Shown: in pieces, positions 1-11,832 of the stretch
Numbering within the stretch: position 1 is the first letter of the stretch
Layout: each line of letters starts with the position of its first letter
From: Eumeta japonica
Lineage: Eukaryota; Arthropoda; Insecta; Lepidoptera; Psychidae
Assembly (NCBI GenBank): GCA_005406025.1
Contig: BGZK01001400.1
Location: forward strand, 62,001-126,000
Length of the DNA stretch: 64,000 nucleotides
Reading direction: 5' to 3'
Notes under the pieces: generated by a model
The model's database searches: none
The model's input: the letters and a program-made list of their open reading frames with translations, nothing else
What the model was told of the DNA's origin: nothing
Program-made: the position numbers and the translations under genes

Positions 1-195
1 CACTGAATGTTCAAGTACTTGTAGGAATGACTTGGGGGTTAAAATATTTATGGAATTTCTTTATTACGCAAAATATTGTTGACGCAATTGTCGCACACAA
101 CAACGAATTTATTCAAAATAAAAGCGCCATCGCATGACAGACCACGTGATTGCAAACCGACTGATTTTGTAGAAATTCGAGCTCTTTTCGAGTAA

Positions 196-1250
196 TTGTG
201 CATAGCAAGATCCTTGAAGATGTTAAACGAGAATTCGGAGGATTTATATGCAAGTGATAGCATAGGCGTTCCTATTTTTCCCACCTCTATGACACTGAAA
301 AGAACAAAATTGTTACTCAATTCGTTGCAGTTTTATGATGCTACTACACGAACATCTCGTCGCCAGCTGCGCCAGTAAGAAAGCTTTACCATATTCTGCA
401 GGACATGACGTTGGTTATTGGTGAGATGATATGTAGCTTTTCAAGGAAAATGTCCTTTCCGCCAGTAAATAAAACCAAAACCGGACAAACACGGAATAAT
501 ACTTTATTTGTTTGTGAACGTAACTACGTTTTATGTCTTCAAAATTGAACTTTATGTCGATAAGCAACCATACCAGTTGATTATGCTGCAACAGATGTCG
601 TGAAAACGCTAATTACATCAATTCGTGCCGCTGGACGAGACCCAACAATGGACAGTGGTACAGTATGCCTTACTTTGGTGGTTGGTTTGGCCAAAAACTA
701 TAAGATATCTGTTGTGGATATCATGCGTTAAGATAAGAAAGAAAAACCTCCTTGCTTTACAGATAAAACGGGACCGGAATATTCCAGTCGATTCGGATTT
801 TCCGATACAGCAACGCTTATATTTTACGTGTTTAAAAAAAAAGATCTGTAGTTCTAATATCATCACTTCATTCTGCTGCCGAAATTGATAAATATCTGTC
901 TTCTGGATATAGCTGGAAAAAATGGCATGGAAAGGATAAATAATGTGACTACAAAGAGTAGATGAAATTATTTACAAAAATTAGGCATTGAATTGACGAA
1001 ATAGTAAGAAAGAAGAGCAACGATGTTAAGCCTTCCAAGAAAACTGAAAAGGAATATAAGGGAGCACTTGAATATGAACGCCGAAGGTGTTGCTGGTAGA
1101 AAAGCGAGCAGTAGTTCTAGCACATGCAGAGGAAGCTGCAAAATATGTCCAGAAAAAATAAGAAGGCATTCGAAGGTACAGTGTACCTCATGTAGGACAA
1201 ATATTTGTAGAATCCATACTACATTTATTTGCAATTAATGTTATGTTGAT
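196..1250 (+). pseudogene. piggyBac-like transposase, decayed remnant
   Basis: The plus strand keeps scattered blocks of a piggyBac-family DNA transposase in all three frames. Around 196-320 is a block resembling the 'IF...MTLKR...LLNSLQFYD..TR' region (residues 'PIFPTSMTLKRTKLLLNSLQ'). Around 440-480 is 'GKCPFRQ', which matches the family's 'GRCPFRQY' block. Near 735-840 are pieces like 'KEKPPCF' and 'FGFSDTATLIFYV', matching the conserved region before the third catalytic Asp. At 1023-1240 the C-terminus is Cys-rich ('CKICPEK...CTSCRTNICRIH'), as in the piggyBac zinc-binding tail. Stops and frameshifts separate every block, so it cannot encode a working enzyme. A host-domesticated gene is unlikely given this decay. 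Family identity is inferred by motif recall; I saw no TTAA-flanked terminal repeats. Confidence 0.8.
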
Positions 1251-3537
1251 GAAGAAACCGATGCTGAAGAATGCTAGATCTAAGTTTAATTATGGTTTAT
1301 CTCTATTTTGTCATTTTCATTGTTTGTACTACGTCAGCAAACAAGTCTGAAGGTTATGTATTCCTAAGTTGATTTTCGATTGAGTTGAAGTTACTTATTT
1401 GAAACAATTTAAATTTAAATACAATAAAAACGTATATGAATGCAAAATTATAAATGATCACTGGTTTATAAGTGTTTTACTTCTCTAATATATACAAAAG
1501 GTCTTTTCGAATACGCGCGACTGCTGTCGTTACAAATGACCGCACGCCAACTTTAAGGTTAAACAAATGCTTGTTAAAAAAGGGTATTGTTATACAATAT
1601 GTGAATATTTGGAAGACAAATATTTATGAAACATAAATAGTAATAGAAAGTGGATTGTTAAATATTGATTTGATAGACTGAGTACACAAGAGATTCGTAT
1701 TATGCAGGGAAATTGAAGAACTGATCAAATACATAATTATATTCCACTCATTTTTGGTTTTAGTATCGAAGTTACCGATATCTCTAACCCCCACGAAGGA
1801 TGCCGTCTGAGCTATAATATCAGTAATGTGGTATTTTGTAGTATAATAAAACAAAATCTGCTGCGATTCGTACAACTAATGGGTACCATTAGAATTATAC
1901 GTACACGCAATCGTACGGGATTAGAGCGACAGATTGATCGCGCGATAGATCAGCACTTTTGGCATCACGTGTATAATCATAGGAGTGTGACTGACACATT
2001 CGCACGGACTTTTATGCGCACTTATCGTAACTATAGCTTATCTTTTTCACGTTTAGAATCCGCGCTCGTCGTTAGTTTAACATGTGCTTTTGTACGTAAA
2101 AAATAGAATTTTTTTTCGTTAGTTAAAACGAATCCTATAATCCTTCTGAGGCGAAAACGACTTTAATGACACTTCTCAGTGTAAAATCCGTTTAACGGTT
2201 TATATTGTAAAATGTAACACAAAAACAGATGCATAAACGCAATCAAGTAAAACGACGTTTAGCTACCGTCTTCTCCGGCAATACACATACTGACGATGTC
2301 GTCGTTTGTAGTGTTACACATTTACATATATCTCAATTCATTACTTGTAGGCAAAGCTATCTTTACTTAAGCCAGAGCTACAAAATAATAATAATATCAT
2401 TACCCACCAAAAAATAATGACACCACGAGCTCAAATATATAAATGTTTAAACTCTTTTTTGCCTTTAAACTGTCAATTAGGAAACCGTGAAGTAACTCTA
2501 TCGTTTTCTCCTAACGCACATTACGACCATTTCTTTAGAGGGTATTAAATTTCCTTATGATTATAATGTTCGTTTTAATCTTTTTATATTCTCATCACCT
2601 GTCACAGTTAGTGAAGTCTGACAAGTAACGAGCATTGTTGTATACGATCTGTAGGGATTTCAATCGGTTAATTCTAGTCAGACAGAGAGCCGTAACGGAA
2701 GGATACAGTACGCTCAACAATAAGGTACCATTTTGTATACTACGCTTCCAAGTTTCTGATGAACACAAGTAACTAAATTAACAATAACCGAGCGAATCAT
2801 ATGCGATTTAAAGTATTTGTATAGAAATTTTCAGATCACGACATTTTAAAAAGTGACGAGTAATGAAAATGTCGAAAGATATATCGACCATACGAACTTA
2901 GAGAACCAAAAAACCGGCTACCTTTATTTACCGTGAGGTATTTGGACTGAAAAGAAAAGGTCACTTTAGACGTATACGCAAACTCTATTTGGAAGGTTTT
3001 TAAGGTACATAAACATATATCATTAAAGATATATATGAATAAAGTGCGGATTTGTAAATTCCGTGACAGCTTTTTCCATTAATAGGATCGGTTATAAATT
3101 TATATTAAGCCCAGGGCTAAATATTATTTTATCTATACGTGGCTCAACAATTTAAAGAAATAAGACAATTGAAAAGAAGAATTTTTTAAAGAACGGAAAT
3201 TAATATTAAGTTTGTACATGCAAGCACTTGCAGATGCACGATTTTCCAATGGGAAAATAGAGAGGAGACGTGCTCTAAAAAAATTCAGGAATCTGAGATC
3301 TTCATATTGAGGGAAACAATTATAAGCAACATCAAGCTAATACTGTTCAAGCAGAAAAGGGTTCAAAAATAATTTTAACGACTTTACGATTGAACGAAAA
3401 ATTTAAGGATATATCATAAAACATATTTGATTAATATGACAGTCCTTCTAACGTAAATTTAGTTTAATTAAGCTTACTTAGTAAATAGCTAAAAGAAGCT
3501 AAACTTGTAATTAGGCAGACGCCATAAATAAAACGGG
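1251..3537. other. AT-rich intergenic stretch, no supported gene
   Basis: I recognise no coding exon, RNA gene or repeat family here. A 92-codon open frame at 1828-2106 (plus) has no recognisable domain, no splice context and an Arg/His/Thr-rich composition that suggests chance. The sequence is rich in A/T runs. The 3' part of the piggyBac element probably ends inside 1260-1500, but no terminal repeat is visible. Confidence 0.6.
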
Positions 3538-3790
3538 AAACTAATCGAGGCGCCGATGCGCCCTTCCCCCTCGCGCCCGCGCTCCGCCCGGAGACCTGCT
3601 AACGTTTTTGTTTAGATTAAAAACGTTTAGCGACGCGCGCCTCCGCCGGCTGAAAAATCAAATTTAATTGTTGCTTACACAATCACCGTGCGTCGGGCGT
3701 ACAGGGGCGCCGGGGGCGGGGCCGCGGGCCCGCTAATACAATTTGTCACGTAGCCCTGTCCACGCACGTCGACCCTTATTCATGTTTAAT
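3538..3790. promoter_or_regulatory. GC-rich island with an embedded inverted repeat
   Basis: A sharp rise in GC content with many CpGs stands out from the AT-rich surroundings. Inside it lies an inverted repeat: CTAACGTTTTT at 3599-3609 and AAAAACGTTTAG at 3619-3630, with a 9-nt spacer. The island is flanked by AT-rich blocks such as 'aatttaattgttgcttaca'. Such islands in moth genomes are often conserved cis-regulatory sequence, but no transcript evidence is available here, so the regulatory role is inference only. Confidence 0.3.
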
Positions 3791-3861
3791 TGTTTATTTT
3801 TGAAATGGACACAAATTATTTAAGCAAAGCGTGGTATGCAAAATCTTTTTTTATAGCAGGT

Positions 3862-4066
3862 CGAGGGGCAAACGAACATGCGAACTACCAAAAAGGAAAT
3901 GGTCGCCGCCGCTCATGGACTCTCGCAACGCCAGAGGAGTCGCTAGTGCGTTGCCAGCCTCTTAGATGGGAATAGGTGTCTAATAAAGGGGAGCGGGCTG
4001 ATGGAGGGGGAAGGGACCGGAGTGTGTCGGGAAGTATAGTGATGGAGGGGAGAGTGAGTCACTTTA
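3862..4066 (-). repeat. Lepidoptera-type short interspersed repeat, copy 1
   Basis: Read on the minus strand, 3862-3972 gives 'gctggcaacgcactagcgac' followed by 'tccatgagcggcggcgacc' and later 'gttcgtttgcc'. This is the widespread moth repeat whose consensus I recall as 'ggccggcaacgcac...tccatgggcggcggt...cgtttgcc', usually the 3' part of a SINE or LINE. A second copy lies in the other orientation at 22756-22900 and aligns base for base over much of its length. The G-rich stretch up to 4066 often accompanies this repeat. Confidence 0.6.
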
Positions 4067-5524
4067 ACTCCCACTCACTGAACGAAACGCATCAGCAAAA
4101 GCTGTTCCTTGATGTCTGTATTATGTGAGTTTGTGGTGTTCTACCGGCTGAGCCTGCTGATTTTTGTGCGGTAGCCGAGTTGACTCCAGCATTGCTCTAT
4201 CATTATTTTTTTTCGTGGATTTGCGTTTGTGAAAAAAAGAATCATGTAAAGAATGATAGTATTGTTTCATTTCTTCAAAAGCCGCCCGAGTCGACTAATA
4301 TAGTAATAGGCTGGAAGGACTGCTATTTGCGAATATTTTTAAAAAAATAAATGAATGAAATTAGGCAATAGACGATTAAAAATTCGTACATAATATAAAT
4401 TTTTAAGTCTCTTCTTTTTTGTCATTTACTTTAAATTCTACATTCGATATCCAAAAAAATACCTTTAAAGGACCTGTGGAGCATCATCAACACAGCCCGG
4501 CTTTTCGAAAATTTACGAAAGTTTCTATGTTTCACTCTTCACATTTCTCAGTTTCTTAGAGTCGAACAAAAAAAACCGTAATATCGAAAAAGATAAAATG
4601 CAAAACATGCAATTTTTGAGTAATAATGAAATAAATAAAATCAAAGCATAACATTTGCAAAGATGCGTTATTAAATATTTACTTTTAATAGATAACATTT
4701 AATAAAAAACATCTATGTTTGTAAGAGTTTCATGAGCCCCATTTCTCTAAAAGATAACTCCATACAGTTTCTAAGCTTATGCAATATTTATTTACCTTTT
4801 TAAATTTATTTTAAGTAACGCTCCATTAAACAAACGTTTTTCATTCTTTCTTATGGTACCAATATAGCGGCCAATTGGACTATAGCTGTTACCTATATTT
4901 TGCCCCTGGCATCTGTGACATCAGGAAAATATTTTCGTGTACAAGAATCATCAAAATCTGATAGTGCGTTTCGACTAGAGAGCATTAGAAATGAACTATC
5001 GTATATACGTACATTACCGACAAACACGTTAATCAAATATCGTTGGTGCAGTCAGGTAAAAAAGGATTCTGACAGGCAAAGTTTGGTGCGGAAGACTAGA
5101 AAAGAGCCGAAAAGACAAAGGACAGCCACGCCATTAATCAAACGCAAGCAGTAATTAATCACTAGATTCCGGGTCGTTTCAATGAATAGTTAGTAAAAAG
5201 CGAACCCGCGCGCTCCCGCGCCGCGCCGCGCTCGCCCGTCTTTTAATAGTCAAACTCCGCAAAGAATTTCCTCGTTAGATTACTTAAAATTTCAGATCGC
5301 CGGAATAGAGTAAAGTGATGTGAACCTAGGTTACATCAATTGGATGTAACTAACAAACAGACTTTTTCGAGCTTTCTTTTGGGTGAAACACAGTAGAAAC
5401 AATCAAAAGAATATTTACTCGACGAAAAAAAAGTTGTGGTTTAGCATATTCAGCATTAGGTGGCCCAATACCGAGGTATAAAATAGATAGAAAAATTTTG
5501 ATTTTGGTTACTATTTTGGGGCCC
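4067..5524. other. Intergenic DNA; small GC block near 5190-5240
   Basis: No gene is recognisable. An 84-codon open frame at 4900-5154 is Lys/Arg/Ser-rich with no known domain and is probably chance. A short G+C-rich block ('gcgctcccgcgccgcgccgc' at about 5210) interrupts otherwise AT-rich sequence. A small potential hairpin (CTACCG...CGGTAG, about 4141-4175) is too short to interpret. Confidence 0.5.
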
Positions 5525-5690
5525 TAATTAGAAAACAAAAATGTGTAAAACGCTGGACCCTAAAGGTCATCCTAAAACTTCAAGCTATGATATTTATCGA
5601 TGTGTTTTGGAGCTTCTCGAGTTTTTCAAGCTCTTCGAGCTCAAAAGTGTGATGTTAATATGTTTTTAATTCTTAGAATTCCATTAACTA
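5525..5690 (-). repeat. 'gcgggaagttt' repeat family, partial copy
   Basis: On the minus strand this segment reads 'gagctcgaagagcttgaaaa' and then ends with a 'gaagttttaggatgaccttt' block followed by 'gcgttttacacatttttg'. The same order (gagctcgaagagc, then gcgggaagttt, a 'gggtcaacc'-like block and a T-run) is found at the ends of 25960-26640 and 47085-48190 on the plus strand. Only the distal part of the repeat is present here. The family is unnamed by me. Confidence 0.5.
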
Positions 5691-6617
5691 CATGTATAGA
5701 AAAAAAAAACTTATTGTTTTTAATTTTAACCTACATCTATTCAACGCGTTATTCCACTTTGATCTCTTTTGGGACATGCAATGCAATTTTTTAAGCAAAT
5801 AAAATTCACCGATGTTAAACATAAATCCAACAAATACTTTAGAAGTTATTAGATTTTCTAAATTGGTTCAAGTTTACATAAAGTGTAAGTAAACTACTTT
5901 GAATGCCGTAAACCGTATTTCGATCGATTAATCCGTTTAAAACTCTTGGAAGTTGTAAACCTTGCATATGTAAATACACACGTACACGTACGCACACACG
6001 CACGCACACATAAACATAAAAACGCATATACACAATCATACAGACATATAGATAGTCGAAATAGATTGTTAGAAGTCTAAAATGTCAAGATCTAATGAAA
6101 ACTCAATTTTCGAAAATCAGGCTGTAAACATTAGTTTTTTTTTATTATTTTATAATTTATTTATTATTTATAAATTAGTTAATTTTCATAGCGGGAAATT
6201 AAAAAAATAATTAAATAAATCTTGTGACATTTCGATAACCTGTTTTTTTTAAAGTTAAAAATCGCAAAATTGTTCATTTTAAATATACACTTTAAGCTTG
6301 GTAGTTAGAAGGTGGTGCGATTTTAACTAAATATTAGGTCGGGTTAAAAGATTTTTCGTATCTTATACGTAAAAAGTTTATGTAAAATCTCTTTGGTTGT
6401 GTTGTTTGTATCTGGCTAGGTTTCATGCAATTAAATTGATACAATTAGAAAAAACACTGACATACAGATACATTTTTCAATTATATATTGTATTAAAAAT
6501 ATCAGAAGTGAAACCTTTAGAAAATTAAACTACGAGAAAATGAGACGATACGGTATCAGGTCTAGATTGATTATTGAGTATATTTATCATAATATTGGTA
6601 CCAAATGCAAAAGTTAT
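5691..6617. other. AT-rich intergenic DNA with a CA/GT-rich patch
   Basis: No gene or element is recognised. From about 5970 to 6035 there is an imperfect CA/CG-rich microsatellite ('cgcacacacgcacgcacaca'), which also creates a spurious 66-codon open frame on the minus strand. The remainder is simple AT-rich sequence up to the target-site copy of the LINE at 6618. Confidence 0.5.
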
Positions 6618-6629
6618 TTTACATTTTAT

Positions 6630-6998
6630 TTTTTTTTCCCTCTAACGACGAGGAGGAGGTAAAAATGCATACCGAACAACCTCACACCCGTACGCGTGGG
6701 TAGTGTGGGGCTGAAACTCACTCAAAAGTCCCCCTGATGATGGCATAACTGGATCGGCTACGCTATGTAGTTGGACAACTGTAATAGCTTCACCGAACGC
6801 GGCCGGTCGGCACGCGGGGGTGTGGACGATGCGTGACATGCACTATGGACGACGCCTAAAGGGAGTTGTCTCGGCATAGGATGTCACAGGAAACCGTCAC
6901 GGGTTGGTTTCCTTTTTTCCCACCCGGCACGGAGTGGCCGAGTGGACCAAGGGATCAAAAGTCGATGACCTAACTAACTCAGGATAACCTAGGCTCAG
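6630..6998 (-). other. LINE 3' UTR and A-tail
   Basis: Minus-strand sequence after the ORF2 stop at 6999-7001. It is GC-richer than the genome around it and ends 'cgtcgttagaggg' followed by a short A-run and the target-site copy. A 65-codon open frame read through it (6642-6839) is not a separate gene. Confidence 0.65.
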
Positions 6999-9755
6999 TC
7001 AGTCATGCGTATCGTTGGCTTCATTAAGACTTTCTACTGCCGCTGTAAGAGCGTCAGGTGGATCGTTAAGTACATTTCGTGGACTGCTAATAAAATGGCT
7101 GGAAAGTGGTGGTTCATAATTGACTGCTGCACGGAAGAGCGCATTGCGATGAGATCTCGCGATGTCGAAGAATCACTTTAATGCATCCGTCATGTATTAA
7201 CAAATGGTAGGGAGTTCTAAGTCCCTGTGAAGAATTGAATCGCAGACGCATTAATGTGCATCCGTGGTTGCTCTACAGAACTTATTCTTTATAACTTGTA
7301 ACCTATCCAGTGTTTTCGGAGCGGCGTGAGCGAAGACTGGAGACACGGAAATCATCACCGTCCTAATGCACATTTTGTAGATAGTCCGCTTATTGCACCT
7401 AGATAATTTACTTTTCCTACCGAGCGTGGCTCCGAACCTCGCTCTGTAGAAAATTGAAGTTTTTCTAACACGTTCGATATGATCTCGGAAACGGAGATTT
7501 ATATCGAGCGTGACTTCTAGGTATTTATAGTTGCTTTGCCACGAAATGTTCGCGTTCAACAATTTTAGATTGGGAGTATCAAAGTCGACAATATGTCGAC
7601 TCCTAATCTTGCTATACTTGCTACACTATATCCTCCAGTTACGGAACCATTGACCTAGCTCATCAATGGCCCTCTGGAGGTGGAGAAGAGATTTTTTATT
7701 CTTATAACAGAGCGCGATATCGTCTGCGAATAACGCGTGTTAATTGCCGGACGACGGTCGCGGTATGTCATTCGTGTACGCGAAGTACAGCAGGGGAGAG
7801 AGAGAGGAGTCTTGAGGAACTCCTACTCTGATAGGACGTCTAGTCGAGTGAGTGCGCTCATGTCTAAATGCGAATTTTTCTAATAGTTAAGTAATTTCGA
7901 ATAATAAGTGTGAGACGCTCTGGTACTTGGAGTGTATAAGGTTTATAAATCAAACCTGCATGCCATACTCATCGAAGGCCTTGGCTACATTAAAGAAAAC
8001 AGCTACGGTTTTTCGTTTAGTTTTAAAACCCTCCGTGGCATATTCTTCTAATCGGAGGACTTATTGTAAACATGAGTGGACGGAGCGAAAAGCGAACTGT
8101 TCGTCTATGATAAGACCTTTCCCTAGGAAATGATCGCTTAAGCGAGTTTTGAGAATTTTCTCGAAAAGTTTGCTCGGACCGCTCGGGAGGTTGATTGGTC
8201 TGTAACTGGCAAGGAGGTGGCGAGGTTTTCTGGCTTGTGGATATCTATTACCTTCGCCGCCTTTCAGGCGGGAGGGAAATATCATTTTTTTAGGCACGCG
8301 TTAAAAATCGCGACCAGTAAGCAAGGAAAAGCATTCAATTGCTTTATCGCTGATCTCATCGAGGCCCGGTGCCTTTCAGATATTAAGGGATTTCAACAGC
8401 GTTTGGACTTTGCTGGGTGAGACGGGTGGCAGATCTTCTTTGAGTTCGAGGGTGACTTTGTGATGAACCTTTTTCTCGATGTAATTAATGTGAGCGATGT
8501 CGTACGGAGGGGAAGCGTGAGAGCATTGAGACTCGATAGAATGTGCAAGGCACTCTGCTATCTCCGCGTCGTCAAGGGCAAAGGATTTATCGGCTTTTTT
8601 AGGAGGAGGTATAGGGATATACTCCTCTGTTTTAAGCGCTTTGGTGACTTTCCAAAACACTTTGTGCGTGGGCGCATTTTTCTCCATGAGATCGAGTTCT
8701 TATTTCGGAATTCCTGAATGCGATTTTTGCGTTGGAGAGCTTGCGCTCTGGATCTGTACTCGGGAGTAGGATATGCTCTCGCAAGGCGCAGAGCTGTATT
8801 TTTTGCTCTTTTCGATTCGAAGATGTCGGGTGGAAACCTCCGGTGATTCGAGGATGCCAGAACTTTCCATTCGCATCTCCTGAGGTGACTGGTAAGAGCA
8901 ATTACAGCAGAGTCAATCTCGTCTGTTGTACTAATGTCGTCTTGGATACTATTGAGGGAAGGAGTGACGATTTTCTCAAGCGCGGTCGATACTCTCTTCC
9001 AGTGTGTGATTTTTAAGGTGGAATAGGCCACTCGCCGTCAGGAGGTCCCATTTTTAATATAACTGGTCGGTGGCCAGACGAGAGATCATGTAAGGTCTAG
9101 ATTCGATTTAAATTTAAAGCGACTCCCTTTGTTACGGCAATATCTAATGTGAATGGCCTATTTATTACGTTATCGGGAAGGTAAGTTGTCGTAGAGGGTG
9201 CGATAATTTTGAAACGAGTCTGTCCTCAAGTCGGTTGAGTTTATTTCCATTGTAGTTATTAGATGGACAACCCCATCTAGTGCTTTTGCAATTCGAATCG
9301 CAGAAAGGGATAACGGCATCCCCTAAAGCAAGGAGTGCTCTGAAGTCACGCCGGAGTAACTTTTTGGGAGATGAGAGGTAGACCGAGATAATGACGAGCA
9401 CACTGTGACCCGTCATAGTGAGTCTACAGTTCGTAGCTTCCATATTAATAAGAGGAGGAATGGCTATTGAGCAGCAGTGTAAAGAGCAACTATAATAGAG
9501 GGCTGTACCTCTTTTTCTATCGTGTGTCCTGTCCGTTCGTAATTATACATAGCCTGTGATGGCACAGGATTTAGGCCTACTTGGCTTTAAGAAAGTTTCT
9601 TGAATTTACGCGATATCGATCCCGTACTCCGACATACATTTCGTCAGTTCGAGAATATTTGTTGATAAACCGTTCGCATTGAACGATAAAAGAGTAATAT
9701 TTTTAGATTGTGGCCTCCAATAGGGGGAAAAACTATTACACCCGAGTGTAGACAT
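6999..9755 (-). pseudogene. LINE ORF2: AP endonuclease and reverse transcriptase, decayed
   Basis: ORF2 starts with ATG at 9753-9755, directly after the ORF1 stop. The APE-like endonuclease begins 'ITLLSFNANGL' (about 9700), keeps the metal-binding Glu in 'QETFL', and has 'FCDSNCK' near 9300 where active copies have GDFN. The RT follows: fingers at about 8230-8060 ('YRPINL...SKLFEKIL'), palm motif A near 7980 ('AVFFNVAKAFD', where the usual first Asp is Asn, codon 7989-7991), the 'GVPQDSSLSPLLY' block near 7820, and the catalytic box FADD at 7719-7730. The thumb is at 7562-7251 and the C-terminus ends 'NDTHD' before the stop at 6999-7001. Frameshifts and stops (for example in 'GIDIA*IQETF') break the frame repeatedly. 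The family is certain; expression is not expected. Confidence 0.88.
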
Positions 9756-11123
9756 TTAGATTGATTCTAATCTTACCATTAGGTGACGGTACCTAACGAG
9801 GACTGATAATTTATCCTCTACATTTCTGTATGCTCGGATATCTCGGGCGACATCCGAGATCTCTGAGATTTTAACCGCACGGAGGACGGCTATCACCTCC
9901 AAACGATGAAGGACCTGCGGTCGCGGACGCGGGGGGCGGCATAGGGGGAGCGCGTCGGACGGCTTCCTTTAGCGACTCCTGGGCGGCCCTCGGGGGCTGA
10001 TTCCTCCCCCATGGGGTGGAGAAGGGTGCGGGAGTGGGGCGGAAGTTGACAACAGGAGTTGTCTTCTCTGTCGTGAGAGCCGGGAAGTTCTCCAGATCCC
10101 GGGGATGAGCGATGGGGGCGCGGAAGAGCTTTTTGGGATTAGGCCTAATTTTTGGAATGAATTTGGGGACTTTTGGGCATCCCCTGTAATTGGCCGTATT
10201 GTATTGGCCACAATTTACAAAGGAGGGTTTTACCTCCGATTCCCAGGTGAGCGGGCATTCTTTGATCCAATAAGGGACCAGACATTTGACACAACGAGGA
10301 TCCGCGTAACAGTTCGCGGTCTTGTGCCCATATTTTTGTCACCGGTGGCACTGACCGAGTCCACCTTTTCTGTGTGGAGTCTCCACTCGTATACTCAAGA
10401 AGCCGCACAAATTATTGAGAGAATTAAAAATCCTTTTGGCCTTCTCGATCCTTGGAAGGATCGCGAGTGTCATCCAGAGAGGAGTACCATCACGTTTGGA
10501 CATTCTGTGCACAGAGTGCACAGGAAAACCTTGACCACATAGGTCATTTTTAATGTCATCAAGAGCGAAATCTGCGGGAATGCCGCAGATTATCACCTTG
10601 ATTATACGCTCTTCTTCTAGAGTGCAAGTATCAAACTGTACCTTATTATCAACAAAATACTTGTTGAGACTGCGGAAAGTCTCAATATTCAGGCAGATTA
10701 TTTTTATGCTGTCATCAGCTACGCGGACGGCCTTAGTATAGTTGATATGGAGACGTGTACAATCTGCAGAAATTTTGACGAAATTTGCGCCTTTGGGCAA
10801 GAAAATAGGGGGGGGGTGATTCCACCTGTGTGGAGGTGGTGGCCGGTCCTTGAGCCGACTGAGAAGAAGCAGAGGAAGCATTGGATGACGCAGCCTGTGC
10901 TACGTTAACATCCTTATCATTAACCATATATGACGGTGCTATCCGAACCCGTCGCCTCTTGCTCGGACGACGAGCTAGCACTACGCTTTTCTTTTTTCCT
11001 CCTAATCGGAGAGTGAGATCTGCTCGAGTCCGCACTCGAAGCAAGTGTGGACGCACGGCTTGCTACAGGGGTAGCCGTGCTAATGAATTTCTCTAAATCA
11101 CTCTCTTGGTACTCGTAGCCCAT
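9756..11123 (-). pseudogene. LINE ORF1: nucleic-acid-binding zinc-knuckle protein, decayed
   Basis: The likely start is 'MGYEYQESDLEKF' at 11123. A Ser-rich, Lys/Arg-rich N-terminal part follows (to about 10830, with a frame change near 10920). Then comes a PRE_C2HC-like domain ('FHTYTL'-type region here 'FDTCTLEEERIIKVII', through 'GTPLWM' and 'FNSLNNLCGF', about 10760-10360). The zinc knuckles start 'GQCHR' and the second Cys codon of the first knuckle is a TGA stop (10339-10341). Beyond it the frame continues with 'QKYGHKTANC' and 'RCVKCLVPYWIKEC', then a Pro-rich stretch, ending with TAA at 9756-9758. Later knuckles have lost several ligands. In active elements this protein coats the RNA. 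Two adjacent open frames (10733-11056 and 10145-10408) are frameshifted pieces or shadows of this gene. Confidence 0.85.
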
Positions 11124-11832
11124 TTCTTAGAGTAATTTAAGGACAATATCTTTTATTAAAGCCCGTCTCACGGTATCCTTTGGTACCCCTCCTGCCCCTG
11201 GGGGGCAGGAAGTACTGGCTTCCATAATTACTATGACTGATCAAGGTTATTTCCTTAAACAGAAACAATTTAAGAAAACTAATTAATTTAAAATTAATAA
11301 TAAAACTTATACGGTCTCAGAGAACCGTTTTTTAAATAAATAATTCCAAAAAATTATTAATCTTATAGTGAAAATATTCTCCACCACTCACCGGTGGAAC
11401 ACACAATGGGCCGAGACCACCTGTAGCGCACCTCTCGCCCACGAGCCCTGGAACGACGGCCACAGATGCCCCGAGGGCAACCGGCGGGCTAAATGCACTA
11501 ATAGAACTCATTATACTGATTACCGAACCCTAATATGTTCGGGATCGGAACTAAAAACGCGCCAAAACCCGCAAATAATCACTAGCGGTTGCACGTCAAA
11601 AGGCGGGAGCGGCCGTTACTACGTAACGGTCGCTCACTGCGGCCCGAATGGCGCGAAACTGGCGGGCAGGCTGTCACACAACTCTATATAGTATAGCTAC
11701 ACACAGAAAACGCGAGAAATAGAATTTCCCGATGATTTCACGAAATTTCCTGAGGTTTCGTGATATTTCTATAATTTCACGAAAATTTCCCGCGCAGAGA
11801 AAACACGCTAATCACCGAGACTTAAAACTGGA
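11124..11832 (-). promoter_or_regulatory. LINE 5' UTR with internal promoter region
   Basis: About 700 bp lie between the inferred 5' end of the element and ORF1. Minus-strand transcription would start near 'ccagttttaagtctcggtga'. Near 11725-11805 the element contains three related copies of a 'tttcacgaaatttcc' motif, one inverted, next to GC-rich sequence. LINEs of this clade use an internal promoter in the 5' UTR, so these could be its binding sites; that is inference. A plus-strand open frame at 11368-11691 is antisense to this UTR and not supported as a gene. Confidence 0.5.

Noticed and set aside
1828..2106. 92-codon open frame, possible small gene
   Set aside because: No recognisable motif and no promoter or splice evidence.
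10105..10542. 145-codon plus-strand open frame
   Set aside because: It is antisense to LINE ORF1, whose zinc-knuckle domain explains the sequence on the minus strand.
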